Part shown: positions 35,186-45,118 of the stretch, piece after piece | Layout of the letters: every line of letters starts with the position of its first letter | How positions within the stretch are numbered: position 1 is the first letter of the stretch | Source of the DNA: JABAAE01 sp905480545 | GTDB taxonomy: Bacteria; Planctomycetota; Planctomycetia; Pirellulales; Pirellulaceae | Length of the DNA: 64,000 bases | Reading direction: 5' to 3' | NCBI GenBank assembly: GCA_943788025.1 | Contig: CALSOR010000003.1 | Span: forward strand, 62,001 to 126,000 | Notes under the pieces: model-generated | The model's database searches: none | Seen by the model: only the letters and a program-made list of their open reading frames with translations | What the model was told of the DNA's origin: nothing | Position numbers and translations under genes: made by a program

Positions 35186-37882
35186 ATGTCTGAAACATCG
35201 GATCAGCCCGCTAAAAAAACGAAGCTGCGTATCAAACAGGCCAAATCGTCAGCACCTAAAAAGAGGCGGAAATCCGGCTCGGGGCAAAAGCGTAAACGAG
35301 ATGCGAACTATTTAGACAGCGTTGCAAAAGTTTTATTGGGGACATGCGTTGTCGTAACACCCTGGTTTTACGGATCGACGAGTGCTTTAGCCTTGTTTGC
35401 GGTTTCGATCGTGCTGATGGCAACGCTCGCCATCTGGCTGATTCGGAACCTGTCACGCAGGGACGCAAGTCGCATTAACTTGCTGTGCGTTCCGGTATTC
35501 CTGTTTATGTTGCTGGGCTTCGTGCAGATGGTTCAGTTACCGAGTATGGTTTCCGGGAGTATCGCAAAAAAACAAATTTCGATTCGCGAAACCGTAGCCC
35601 AACGTTTGGAGCCCAATCATGAAGAACTTGCCGCGGAAATCCGTGCCAACAGTTCGATTTCGCATAATACGCCTGCTACCGAACAAGAGCTAAGCTATTT
35701 TCTCCTTTTGGGCATAGCCTTTCTGGCATCGGCTCGTTTCTTTTGTCGTCGAAATGACTCTATCAAGCTCGTCACTGCGATGATGTTAAATGGATGTGCC
35801 TTGGCGGTGTTTGGTGCATTTCAAAAAGTAGCTGATCCCAAGTCCATTTATGGAATTCCGCTCGAATTTGGGTCACCATTTGCATCCTTTGTGAATCGAA
35901 ACAATGCCGCCGGCTATTTGTTAATGTGCCTCGGTGCAACCGTTGCAGTGATCATGTATTCGTTTGCGAGAATTGAAGTTAAAGATGATGTTCAAAAGAC
36001 AAGCCTGAAAACAACGGCTTTGGAAAAAGCTCTCAAGGAAATTCGAGTTATTTTTGCGAACTTGACGGCTTGGCGAATAACAATTCTCTTGATCTGCGGG
36101 CTCATAACTGCCGGGATCGCGATTACTCTTTCTCGTGGTGGAACGATTGCCGCGGTCGTTGGTATGATCGCAACGGTCCTTTTTTTGTTTCGCCACAAGA
36201 GAACGCGCTCTGTCTACGTGTTGCTCATTTTTTTCCTGCCCATAAGCGGTGGAGCGTTGCTTTGGTCAGGCCTGCAAGGTGATGTTGGAGAGAGACTTTC
36301 GACTTTGCAAGAAGAAGAAATTCTGGATGACGAAACTCGTGTCCAGCTTTGGTCCGATAACATGCGGTCCTTAAAAGACTATCCCGTACTGGGTGCTGGA
36401 CTAGGCACGTACCGCTACGTTTATCGTGAATACCAATCGTTCCCGGATACGAATTGGTTCTATCATGGCGAAAATATTTTCGTTGAGTTACTGATGAATG
36501 TTGGCGTCTTAGGAATTCTGTTGCTTTCGATTACTGTTGTGTTGATTCTTTTCCGTTGGTCAAAGCTGCCAAAGAAAAAAGAAGGTAATCCGCTCAGCCT
36601 GGGAATTGGAACTGGTGGGTTCTTCTTGTTGGCATCCCAAGCGATTGCAAATTTCTTTGATTTTGGTTTGTACATTCCTTCCAACGGAATCACTTTCGTT
36701 GTAATGCTTGGGGCGGTCGTTGGTGCATCTAACGTTCAAATGCTTGGCAAAAAAGTTGATGAGAGAGCGTTTGTTTTTCTGCCGAAATGGACGAAATGGC
36801 CGATTGTTATAGGTCTGATCGCATGCTGTGGTTATTCGGCAAACACGTTTTGGGCTTTGTATCCGACAGAACGTGCGGTGAACGTCGTAGAGTTGGAGGA
36901 CTTGATCGAATTTTCCCCGGAAGAAATCAATCAATCGATTGCTTCTATGGAGTCGGCCGCAGAAAACGCTCCGACGTTAGAATTGCATGTTTTGTTAGCG
37001 GAGCTTTACATTATGAAGTTCCGAAATGAGCTGGTTGAGTATTTCGTTACAAGCAGTCCCAATGTTGAGGTTGATCGGGACAAATTGTGGATAGAAACGA
37101 GCATGCGTTCGCGGAATTTTTTCTTTGGTTTGCAAAATGAAGCGGACCGCACCACGTTTATCGAAAACCATCGAAAGCTGGACTTCTTCGAAAGTACGAT
37201 TCCAAAGGCTAGTCGGCATTTCGAAAAGGCAATCGCGATCTGTCCACTGTCTGTCCGATCCATTTTGCGATTGGGTGAACTTGCCTATTTTATGGAAAGA
37301 GACGCCAATCCATACCTTTCCGCTTTCGCTAGGTTCAATATTCAAAACCCGATTTATTTCCGTCGGGCCGGGGATATTGCGGGGGCACATGGGCTCAAGA
37401 ACATTGCGTTCTCGGATTGGAAACAGGCCCTCGCATTGTCGTCAAATCTGATTGATCCGATTTTGCCCATTGCCATTTTGTTATTTGACTCTGAAGCGAT
37501 ATGCATGGATTTGATTCCAGACGATGCTGCAACGCTAGTTCAGGTCGCGGAGAAATTTTTTATTGAGGATCAGGCTCTTCAGCAAGTACTTTTCGCTCGT
37601 GCTGATCAAGTATTAACTTCAACGGCGGCAAATGATTCCAAAGCGTTGTATCTGCTGTACAAAGCCAATCGGGGACTGGGTAATCATAGTGTTGCTCTTA
37701 ACTATTTTGATAACGCCGTCAGATTGGATCCGTTAAACATCGAACTTAAAATCGAGTTTGCTGAATACTGCTGGGAAAACGGCGCACAGGAAAAAGCGAG
37801 TGAAATCGTTAGGGAATGCAAATTGTCCGATGGCGAGAATGCTCGGCTCAAAAGGTTTATGAAATCGACGGGGCTTGAGTAA
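35186..37882 (+). CDS. O-antigen ligase (Wzy_C)-like membrane protein with C-terminal TPR domain
   Basis: An 898-aa inner-membrane protein. A Lys-rich cytoplasmic N-terminus (KKTKLRIKQ..KKRRKSGSGQKRKR) precedes about twelve membrane helices. The ligase-type motifs are NRNNAAGYLLMCLG, a large periplasmic loop with LGAGLGTYRYVYREY, and WFYHGENIFVELLMNVGVLG. From about residue 590 to the end the protein is soluble and made of TPR-like repeats (YLLYKANRGLGNHSVALNYF). This architecture is common in proteins annotated as O-antigen ligases; ligation of polysaccharide to lipid A or protein is inferred from the family. No glycosyltransferases are adjacent. Confidence 0.82.
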   Translation: MSETSDQPAKKTKLRIKQAKSSAPKKRRKSGSGQKRKRDANYLDSVAKVLLGTCVVVTPWFYGSTSALALFAVSIVLMATLAIWLIRNLSRRDASRINLLCVPVFLFMLLGFVQMVQLPSMVSGSIAKKQISIRETVAQRLEPNHEELAAEIRANSSISHNTPATEQELSYFLLLGIAFLASARFFCRRNDSIKLVTAMMLNGCALAVFGAFQKVADPKSIYGIPLEFGSPFASFVNRNNAAGYLLMCLGATVAVIMYSFARIEVKDDVQKTSLKTTALEKALKEIRVIFANLTAWRITILLICGLITAGIAITLSRGGTIAAVVGMIATVLFLFRHKRTRSVYVLLIFFLPISGGALLWSGLQGDVGERLSTLQEEEILDDETRVQLWSDNMRSLKDYPVLGAGLGTYRYVYREYQSFPDTNWFYHGENIFVELLMNVGVLGILLLSITVVLILFRWSKLPKKKEGNPLSLGIGTGGFFLLASQAIANFFDFGLYIPSNGITFVVMLGAVVGASNVQMLGKKVDERAFVFLPKWTKWPIVIGLIACCGYSANTFWALYPTERAVNVVELEDLIEFSPEEINQSIASMESAAENAPTLELHVLLAELYIMKFRNELVEYFVTSSPNVEVDRDKLWIETSMRSRNFFFGLQNEADRTTFIENHRKLDFFESTIPKASRHFEKAIAICPLSVRSILRLGELAYFMERDANPYLSAFARFNIQNPIYFRRAGDIAGAHGLKNIAFSDWKQALALSSNLIDPILPIAILLFDSEAICMDLIPDDAATLVQVAEKFFIEDQALQQVLFARADQVLTSTAANDSKALYLLYKANRGLGNHSVALNYFDNAVRLDPLNIELKIEFAEYCWENGAQEKASEIVRECKLSDGENARLKRFMKSTGLE

Positions 37883-37914
37883 ACGAACAGCCAATCGACG
37901 GTGCGATTAATTGT

Positions 37915-39365
37915 TCAACGCTTATCCTGATTCCGAGAGTCCAAAAAGTCGCAAATCGTCATCACGTTTCTTGAAAACAAATCGGACGAGATGTACCGTT
38001 CTCCCGTTTTGAATTTGGGTTGACCGACCAAATTTTCTCCAGAATAAACGTAGACCCGAAGAGAATTCGCATCTAAAGAAGAGATCACCCGGTCGATGGT
38101 CGTGGAGCTAGGTGGCGTCTTCTTCTTGAATTTGAAATGATCATTGGCAACTAAATCCTGATAACGAGTTTGGATTTGTTCAACTCGAGATTTGGTTTTT
38201 CATCCGTAATGATCCGGCAGATTTTTATCGCTATAGGTTAATAAGTAATTCTTGCCGCTGCGATTCATGAACAGAGATCGATTTGTTCTCAGTTCATAAT
38301 ACCTCGCCAATTTTCCATCACTTAGCGTTGATTCCGTAAGCCATTGAATTGCTTCGAGAATGGGTTCCAAGTACTTTCGTTTATTGGTTGCGACGGCAAT
38401 GAGTAACAGTGTTTCAATCGTTTCCTGAGTTTCGTCGCCAGAAATGGCTGGTGGTTCAAATTTTCGTGCCCACGTCGGTTGCATCTGATGGTTGTAGTGT
38501 TGAGCCCAGCCACGTTGAGGCGTAGGCATCTGCGCGAGAATTAAGAAATCGCCCAGGTTCTTTAATGCTTGCAGATAGCGATCTGATTTGTAGATGTCAC
38601 TAGCCTGCGTCAATGTAGCGGCGACGTTTCCGGCAACGTTATCGTTAAGCGTATACAGGTCCCAGTGGTTCTTGATTCTGCCTTCCGTTCGCCATCAAAA
38701 TTTGGGAAGTTGGCTTTAACCCCTCGAGTTGTAGTCGCGTTTCTTTCGACCAGATCATCCCAAACCTGTGGAAACGCACCGTTCTTAACCTGTGCGTCCA
38801 GCAGCCAATTCAACGCCTGTTCAACCGCCTGATGGATCTCGACGTTTTGAAATTCGTGAGCTTTGTTAGCAGGAATGAGGAAGCGGATTGCCGCGGTTGT
38901 TTGGTCATCATCCAGCAATGAATTGTTCTTGCCTCGGCCTTTGCTATTGCGATAGTGAGCAGCAAGTTTACCCATCGGGTCGAAATCGATCGCGTTGGTC
39001 CAACCGCCCGATTTCAATTGGCCATAGATCAATGCCGCTGGCGTTCCGGTCGCCGCATTCAGATAGTACCGATCGCCTGTTGCTGAGTAGGCCCGCAAAT
39101 AGGTGTTGCCGATCGTAGGCGTTGCTGGGGGGCACCCAGATTTGCGTTTGGATCGCTAGTCCTTCGCCCCACCGATTCGAGTTACCCGAAGAGTGATGGT
39201 AGACATAACCACCATGACGCGTGGTTTTCCTGCGACAGCTATCGACTGCCGCTATTAATTGGCTTCCCAATTCATGTGTTTTTGACCAAATTTGCCCCAG
39301 GCAAAGTTTCCCGTGGCAGGCAAGCATCCGACCTAGAGCAGCAGTACGAGAACTGCAAGTTTCAT
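37915..39365 (-). pseudogene. Decayed pectate lyase (pectic acid lyase, PF09492-like)
   Basis: Homology to family-10-type pectate lyases runs from ATG 39365 to the stop at 37915 in broken pieces. Damage: TAG at codon 11 in the signal peptide (39333-39335); a frame change in the N-terminal region near 39250-39290; one extra base in the G6 run at 39127-39132; one missing base near 38672; and an in-frame TGA at 38200-38202, after which the same frame continues for 94 codons. Kept motifs include HGGYVYHHSSGNSNRWGEGL, TPTIGNTYLRAY, GGWTNAIDFDP, LLDDDQTTAAIRFL, WDLYTLNDNVAGN, LAQMPTPQRGWAQHYN, WARKFEPPAISG and LARYYELRTNRSLF. Nonsense codons plus frameshifts mark true decay. It converges with the O-antigen-ligase gene. 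Confidence 0.85.
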
Positions 39366-39604
39366 TGTTTTTTCAAAATCCTCGGATTTTGCAACTTGCA
39401 GAAAACGAAATCAAATCGAGGATCCATTGACGATGGCTTTGCGAAGAACAGCAGATTTTGTTGTGCGCATCGATTGTGTATCTTGACCTCGCAGTCTCCG
39501 TTTATCCAATTCACGTTTACAAATTTTTTATACGACTAAAGTCTGTTTGATTGAAGATAGAAATCGTCGTAGATTTCGAGGCGTCGGCACTAGTGTCGTG
39601 TCCA

Positions 39605-41641
39605 CTAGAGCTTTGGTGGTGGTCTTCGCTTTTTTGGGGGAGCCAACATTTTTTTGGCTTCGTTTCTGGCGGCACGTGGAATGTTGGGCCGTGGTGGTGG
39701 TGGTGGAGTCGGGTTGGCCTTCGCAGCCGGACGAGGTTTTGGTGGCGGAGGTGGTGGATCATACCGTCCAACCCATTCCCATCCTATCGGCGTATCCAAT
39801 TCTCGCTGCGCCATCAGCGCCCAAGGAGTATCAGAATGATTATTGACAACTCGTTGAAGGTACTCACGCGCCTTTTCAGCAAACTTGCTCATCCTGCTTC
39901 CAGCGGTGACCTTGTTTGATGGCACGAGCTCCCAAATATTTGTTCGGGGATCAACGGGTTTGAGTCCAGTCTTGGCTTGGGCGAGCATCACATTGTAGGC
40001 GTCGGTTCGCACTTTGACTGCCATGACTCGACCCATTGCAAGGTCATAACCAGCTTGCCACCGAAGATTGATTTCTTCCGGTCGATCTGCCTCGCCTTTT
40101 TTAAGGATTTCATAGATTAAATTGACTTGTGGCGAGAGGACCGCGGCGGATCGTTGAGCAAGATTGATGGCTTGCACAAACGCCGCTTCGTCTTTCTTTT
40201 CGAAATACAGTTGAGGTTCTTTCATTTGGCTGACCCAGGACTGTTGTGCGGCTTGAACCAATGCTGCGCGGGCGGAATTGCTGCGAACTCGATTCCAATA
40301 CGTTTCCAGCGTCGTATAATCTGGCCGGTATTTCCGCATCACTTCCGAGTCAAAAAAGCGAGCCATGTGAGACGAATATGCGGCAACATTTCGGTTCTTT
40401 AGTCTTCCATTGAAATTTCGATTTGGATGGACGGCGAAGTAGATCCCGCCGGTTTCATAGCAGAGTCTTGTTAAAGCAAACGGCCCAAATCCAGAATCGA
40501 CCGGAACGCTATCCTCATTTTGACCTGCAAAATGAAGCTTGATTCGCTCTGGCATCAGTGATTCAGGACCCTGATTCACATAGCTCCATTGCGGAGTTTG
40601 GTCATACTCCGGATCGGGGTCGATCCACTTTACCGGTGTTGCCTTGCGTCCAAACGGAGCCGGGACACCAATCACATAAACAGGGATTTTTACCGAACGA
40701 CAAAACTTGATCGCTGAATCCATGGCATCGACGTCATCGCCCGCTTCATCCGTAATTACAACAACCATCACGTTTCGATCCGGTTCTTTCGTTGAACGCC
40801 GGACTCGTCGGTATCCTTGGAATTTTTTTGCAACGGTGCCGACCGCCGTAAAGACTCGTTCAATGCCCGTGTCATCCCGTTCAACGCGATCTATCGCATC
40901 GGTAATTTTACTGAAATCCGCGGTTGGCTCTTGCATTGGGATGACTTGGTTTCCGAATGCGTATACGGAAGTCAGAAGCGGCTGCTCTTTATGAAAAGCT
41001 TCTTCTCCCGATGCTTCGATGACGCCAAGTTCCTCGTAGACTCTCTCAATCCGCTCTTTGATGGCAGATCGTTGTACGGTCAAGGACGCCGATTGATCAA
41101 AAACCCATACGACTAACGTTTTGCGTTCCTGCATTTGGACCAAAATTTCATGAGTGATTCGATCTATTGCGCCTTCAGCACCGGTGGACGATTCGCCAAC
41201 AAATCCCTTGATGGGTGTCGTCGCCAGTTCAAAAGATTTTGGATCATCCCTCACATCGTTTTGCCATAATTCTGCGTTCTCGTTCTCAAACGAATCCAAG
41301 GGCATTTTGACCAATGAATCCTGCGCAACGATGATGTCCTGAGACAACGCCATTTCGTCTCCATCTTCGCTTTGTGCACCGATATCGTCCTTGAACTCTT
41401 GGCTGAAATGAAATTCTTGCGGAATCGACAAGTCTTCTTCTTCCTCAACCTCCGGCTCGGTCAGCAAGCTGAGCTCACGTATGATTTTGGTTTGCGGTAG
41501 AAAGACAAGCGTCAACGCGCAAAGCAAACCCGAATGAAACACCAAGCTGACCACCCAATACGGAGCATCACCATCAAAAGGGGTTTCCTGCTGTCCTGAA
41601 TTGACTTGCCACCAACGTCTAAATGAACGAATCATTTGCAT
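39605..41641 (-). CDS. Membrane-anchored von Willebrand factor A protein with proline-rich tail
   Basis: A 678-aa protein. One membrane helix at about 28-48 (YWVVSLVFHSGLLCALTLVF), an acidic stretch (PEVEEEEDLSIPQE), then a vWA domain at about 175-350 with the MIDAS motif DQSAS (VVWVFDQSASLTV) and MVVVITDEAGDD. The C-terminal 60 residues are strongly Pro/Lys/Arg-rich (PPPPPPKPRPAAKANPTPPP). The predicted topology places the vWA domain outside the cytoplasm. The long proline tail may bind the envelope; that is inference. Start at 41641 or two codons later (MIRSF). No partner MoxR-type ATPase is in view. Confidence 0.82.
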   Translation of the reverse strand: MQMIRSFRRWWQVNSGQQETPFDGDAPYWVVSLVFHSGLLCALTLVFLPQTKIIRELSLLTEPEVEEEEDLSIPQEFHFSQEFKDDIGAQSEDGDEMALSQDIIVAQDSLVKMPLDSFENENAELWQNDVRDDPKSFELATTPIKGFVGESSTGAEGAIDRITHEILVQMQERKTLVVWVFDQSASLTVQRSAIKERIERVYEELGVIEASGEEAFHKEQPLLTSVYAFGNQVIPMQEPTADFSKITDAIDRVERDDTGIERVFTAVGTVAKKFQGYRRVRRSTKEPDRNVMVVVITDEAGDDVDAMDSAIKFCRSVKIPVYVIGVPAPFGRKATPVKWIDPDPEYDQTPQWSYVNQGPESLMPERIKLHFAGQNEDSVPVDSGFGPFALTRLCYETGGIYFAVHPNRNFNGRLKNRNVAAYSSHMARFFDSEVMRKYRPDYTTLETYWNRVRSNSARAALVQAAQQSWVSQMKEPQLYFEKKDEAAFVQAINLAQRSAAVLSPQVNLIYEILKKGEADRPEEINLRWQAGYDLAMGRVMAVKVRTDAYNVMLAQAKTGLKPVDPRTNIWELVPSNKVTAGSRMSKFAEKAREYLQRVVNNHSDTPWALMAQRELDTPIGWEWVGRYDPPPPPPKPRPAAKANPTPPPPPRPNIPRAARNEAKKMLAPPKKRRPPPKL

Positions 41642-42072
41642 ATTTGTATATCCTCACTGCATCAGTGATGTCCGAATAAAGTCTTCCAATGACTCTTTGT
41701 ATTCGCTGGTCCGGTTCGGTACTTCGAACACTTCCATTTTCACAGAATTCGGCGGAAACCTCAAGTTTTATCCAATTGAGTCACCGTTTCGGAGAAAATA
41801 TGACTATTAAATAGCGATTGATCGTTCCAAACGTACCCAGAATATTTGGATTTTGTTGGGACTTTGCTTTTCTGACCTAAGCCATTGTGATGTATAGAGT
41901 TACCACGAATTCGATTTGACCGAATTGGCAATCCAGCTTACGATGGGAGATAGACGGGGTTTGAGCGTCCTATTCACGCATTTTGATAAGAAGCGTTTGG
42001 CCTCCCGATCATTTATGTTTCCCTCCAGATCATTTCTACTTCGCGCCAGGGAAAAACTAAAGGATAACTACG
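41642..42072. other. Intergenic region with an imperfect 20-bp duplication
   Basis: About 430 bp between divergent genes, presumably holding both promoters. At 42001-42040 CCTCCCGATCATTTATGTTT is followed by the similar CCCTCCAGATCATTTCTACT. No gene recognised. Confidence 0.5.
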
Positions 42073-43023
42073 ATGCTTTCAACAAATCTGAAAATTCACG
42101 CGTTGGTTTTTGGCCTCGGGATTTTGATTCCATTTTCGACATTTGCCCAAGACAAAAAAAAGAAGGAGATTCCGGCCCCTGAACGGCTTGAGCTTAAAAC
42201 CACGGATAATGTTAACCTGATTTGCACCTATTTTGGTGGGACAAATGAAAAGGAAACCGTGCCCATCATCCTGCTGCATGATATTGGCGGTTCCCGGAAT
42301 GAACTTATCCCTTTTGCCGAGGTTCTGCAAAAAAGTTTTGGGTATGCGGTGATTGTTCCTGACTTACGGGGGCATGGTGAAAGTAAAACAACGGTTACGA
42401 ATCAGCCCATTGATGTTTCCAAGTTTCGCAAGGAAGAATACGCGACATTCAATGAAGATATTTCGTGTTGCTTCCGATACCTTCGAGACGAAGCGAACAA
42501 CAAAGGAAAGGCTAATATTGATTCTTTAGTCATCGTTTCCGCCGGAAGCATTTGTATTAATGCCGTCGCATGGACACTACAAGACTATTCGTACCCGCCG
42601 ATCCGGGGCAAAAAACAGGGGCAATTCGTAAAAGGGCTTGTGATGTTATCCCCTCGAAAATCGATCAAAGGATTTTCGATAGTCAGTCTTTTAAAGCTAC
42701 CATTGTTTTCGGGCAAGGGGGCGGTTCCCATCCCTTTGATCGTTGCCATGGGTGGATCGGACAGGAAAATAATAGCCGATGGAAAATCAATCCATAAATC
42801 ACTTTCACGGACGCGGCCCAAAGTGGACGACATTGCAGATCAAGCCGAACGATTGAAAAAACAGACTCTCTTCTTCATGGAATTTTCCAACTTTAGCGGA
42901 ACAGAAATAGTTCGGTCGATTAACAAAACAAATTTTCATAACATCCTTGCAGACTTTGTCAGGCTCAAAGTTGAAGCTAATTCGGACGACCATCCTTGGG
43001 TTGATTACACAAAGAAAGAATAA
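42073..43023 (+). CDS. Exported alpha/beta-hydrolase-fold protein lacking the catalytic Ser
   Basis: A 316-aa protein with signal peptide (about 1-26, ending FSTFAQ). Fold markers are present: IILLHDIGGSRNE, AVIVPDLRGHGES. The nucleophile elbow, expected as GxSxG, reads S156-A-G158-S-I (SLVIVSAGSICIN), so the nucleophile position is Gly. The C-terminal third is irregular and no catalytic His is evident. I infer a non-enzymatic or divergent role in the periplasm. It starts well (AAAGGATAACTACG before ATG) and has its own terminator. Confidence 0.78.
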   Translation: MLSTNLKIHALVFGLGILIPFSTFAQDKKKKEIPAPERLELKTTDNVNLICTYFGGTNEKETVPIILLHDIGGSRNELIPFAEVLQKSFGYAVIVPDLRGHGESKTTVTNQPIDVSKFRKEEYATFNEDISCCFRYLRDEANNKGKANIDSLVIVSAGSICINAVAWTLQDYSYPPIRGKKQGQFVKGLVMLSPRKSIKGFSIVSLLKLPLFSGKGAVPIPLIVAMGGSDRKIIADGKSIHKSLSRTRPKVDDIADQAERLKKQTLFFMEFSNFSGTEIVRSINKTNFHNILADFVRLKVEANSDDHPWVDYTKKE

Positions 43024-43051
43024 GGATCGTGTGACACGGTATTGAGTCATC

Positions 43052-43078
43052 AACGGGAGTCGAATGCTCCCGTTTTTT
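43052..43078 (+). terminator. Intrinsic terminator after the exported hydrolase-like gene
   Basis: Stem AACGGGAG/CTCCCGTT with a 7-nt loop followed by a run of T ending at 43078. Confidence 0.88.
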
Positions 43079-43257
43079 GTTTCTTGTAGCTGATAGGTCT
43101 GAAAAGATGTTCGTTGTGATTCGCCACAACAATTTCGCCTCGTTATCCTGTTGATGATGATGTGGCCTCCCCTTGACCAGCCACCCGACCTGAATTCCGA
43201 TGGGTCTTCATTTCTAAACATCTGTTTATTCACTAACGTCGTTTGGAGCATTCGCTC

Positions 43258-44235
43258 ATGTCGGACACGCAGCGTAAAACAATCGAGATTTATCAGCGGC
43301 TCAACAGCGCCAATGCACTGGTTCATTCGTATCGTGCGGCAATGGATTTTGGGATTTTTGAGGCGTTATGTGAAGGACAGATGACCGCGACTCAAATCGC
43401 AGAAAAACTTTCACTCGCGTCCGAGCCGGTTGCGCTCCTACTCGATCAGCTTTGTGAAACCGGATTTGTTGAAAAGTACGCCGATGACTATGCAATGTCT
43501 GTTTTGGGAAAGATGTTGCCCAAACAGTTTGCGCAGTTAGGCGAAAGTTACTGGTCACACCTGTCGGACTGGATCAAAACAGGCGAGCGTCCAATCGACA
43601 AAGATGCCTTGATTGATTCGACGGATTTTGGGATCGAGTCGATTGCGTTGGAGTGGATGGGAACGCCTAATGCGTTGGACGTGATCGAAGTGATGAATGT
43701 TGGCAAAAGTCGACTTGGTATGCATGTCGTTGATTTGTCATGTGGATCGGGGATTTTTGGTGCGGCGATGGCCTATCAAGACAAAGACTTGAAAATTACC
43801 TTCGTTGATACGGAGAAAAACTTGGAACGCGCGAAGTCAACGGCGGAAAGCATTGAGGTGATGGATCGGTCACGGTTTGTGACGGCCGATCCGGTTGCAT
43901 ACGTAAGTCAGAATCCAGTCGATCTTGTTGTTATCGCGAATCGATGCAGCAAAATGAGTGACGAGCAGGTTGCGTCAATGTTTCGATCGGTTGCCAAGAA
44001 CTTGAAAAAAACTGGGGAGTTGGCGGTTGTGGATCATTTCTCGGAGCAAAAAGATGCATTCGTGAACCGGACGAAGGCGATCGAATTACAGCTGCGAACC
44101 ACCGATGGCAAATTGCGATCGAAAAAAGAGATGACGGGGCTCATGTATGCCAATGGATTTTGTGACGCAATGTACAGCAATTTGAAATCTCCACCCGGGA
44201 CACATGGTGTTCTCGTCGCAGGCAAAACTACTTAG
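43258..44235 (+). CDS. SAM-dependent methyltransferase with winged-helix dimerisation domain
   Basis: A 325-aa protein built like small-molecule O-methyltransferases of the hydroxyindole/caffeate type: residues 10-95 are a helical dimerisation/winged-helix part (DFGIFEALCEGQMTATQIAEKL), and residues 150-320 a Rossmann methyltransferase with SAM motif VVDLSCGSGIFGAAMA and acidic FVDTEKN. Canonical GG in motif I is replaced by SCGSG. Start ATG 43258 follows GGAG with 9-nt spacing, preferred to the TTG at 43243. It ends 8 bp inside the convergent trpC gene. Substrate unknown. Confidence 0.85.
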   Translation: MSDTQRKTIEIYQRLNSANALVHSYRAAMDFGIFEALCEGQMTATQIAEKLSLASEPVALLLDQLCETGFVEKYADDYAMSVLGKMLPKQFAQLGESYWSHLSDWIKTGERPIDKDALIDSTDFGIESIALEWMGTPNALDVIEVMNVGKSRLGMHVVDLSCGSGIFGAAMAYQDKDLKITFVDTEKNLERAKSTAESIEVMDRSRFVTADPVAYVSQNPVDLVVIANRCSKMSDEQVASMFRSVAKNLKKTGELAVVDHFSEQKDAFVNRTKAIELQLRTTDGKLRSKKEMTGLMYANGFCDAMYSNLKSPPGTHGVLVAGKTT

Positions 44236-45025
44236 AAACCGAGTTGGGTGAAAGCAATTGTCTTACCGCTAGGTCAATGTCTTCTTGACGCATTAACGAT
44301 TCACCCACCAGCATCGCCTGTATGTCTTCCGAAGCGAGTTTTGCAACATCATTTGATGTGTAGATTCCACTTTCTGCGACAACACATCGGTCGCTTGGGA
44401 TCTCTTTCCGAAGGCGAATCACGTGATTTAGATCCGTATTGAAAGTTCGCAGGTCCCGGTTGTTGACACCGATCAAACGGGCGTTGCAATCAATGCACAT
44501 TCCGAGGTTTTCCTCATCGTGGAATTCCACCAATGGCGTCATCTTTTGCTCAACGATCAGATCGTGCAGGTCCTTAAGTTCGTTCGGCTCAAGGCATTCG
44601 GCAATAAGGAGAACGGCAGAGGCGCCAGCAACTCGTGCTTCGTAAATTTGGTACGGGTCGATGACGAAGTCCTTGCGGAGCAAGGGGGTCGATACACTCT
44701 TGGCGATTTCAGTTAGGAAATCGAGATGGCCTTGAAAGTACTTTTGGTCGGTCAATACACTAATGCATGACGCTCCTGCGGAGGAGTAAGCCTTAGCAAT
44801 TTCGATTGGGTCGAAGTCGGCGCGAATTAAACCCTTAGACGGACTCGCTTTTTTTACTTCTGCAATCAACGCAACACCAGGCGATGATTTGATCGAATCA
44901 AGAAACGAAGCCGGTGTCACATCCGCTTGTATTTGCGTAAGTAATTTGTCAATGGAACAACGTGATTTTGCGAACTCGATTTCAAGTTTCTTGTTCTCTA
45001 CAATTTCATCAAGGATGGTTGCCAA
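44228..45025 (-). CDS. trpC: Indole-3-glycerol phosphate synthase
   Basis: A 265-aa TIM-barrel enzyme that converts CdRP to indole-3-glycerol phosphate in tryptophan synthesis. Diagnostic pieces: N-terminal MATILDEIVENKK, catalytic AEVKKASPSKGLIR (55-68), LRKDFVIDPYQIYEAR, LIGVNNRDLRTFNTDL and VAESGIYTSNDV. Length is typical and no fusion to TrpF is present. No other trp gene is in the window, so the pathway is dispersed, as often in planctomycetes. Confidence 0.96.
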   Translation of the reverse strand: MATILDEIVENKKLEIEFAKSRCSIDKLLTQIQADVTPASFLDSIKSSPGVALIAEVKKASPSKGLIRADFDPIEIAKAYSSAGASCISVLTDQKYFQGHLDFLTEIAKSVSTPLLRKDFVIDPYQIYEARVAGASAVLLIAECLEPNELKDLHDLIVEQKMTPLVEFHDEENLGMCIDCNARLIGVNNRDLRTFNTDLNHVIRLRKEIPSDRCVVAESGIYTSNDVAKLASEDIQAMLVGESLMRQEDIDLAVRQLLSPNSVSK

Positions 45026-45118
45026 TGAAGGGGCCTTTCTGGGAATCTTTCATGTCAATTAAACTCCATTAAAACAGAAATACAATTTTGCCACAGATGC
45101 TTGCCTTTGCAACAATTA

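Noticed and set aside
38200..38202. In-frame TGA in the pectate lyase read as selenocysteine, with a CGAGTT/AACTCG stem about 18 nt downstream
   Set aside because: The position does not correspond to a Cys or redox site in the family, and the gene has other stops and frameshifts, so a nonsense mutation is far more likely.
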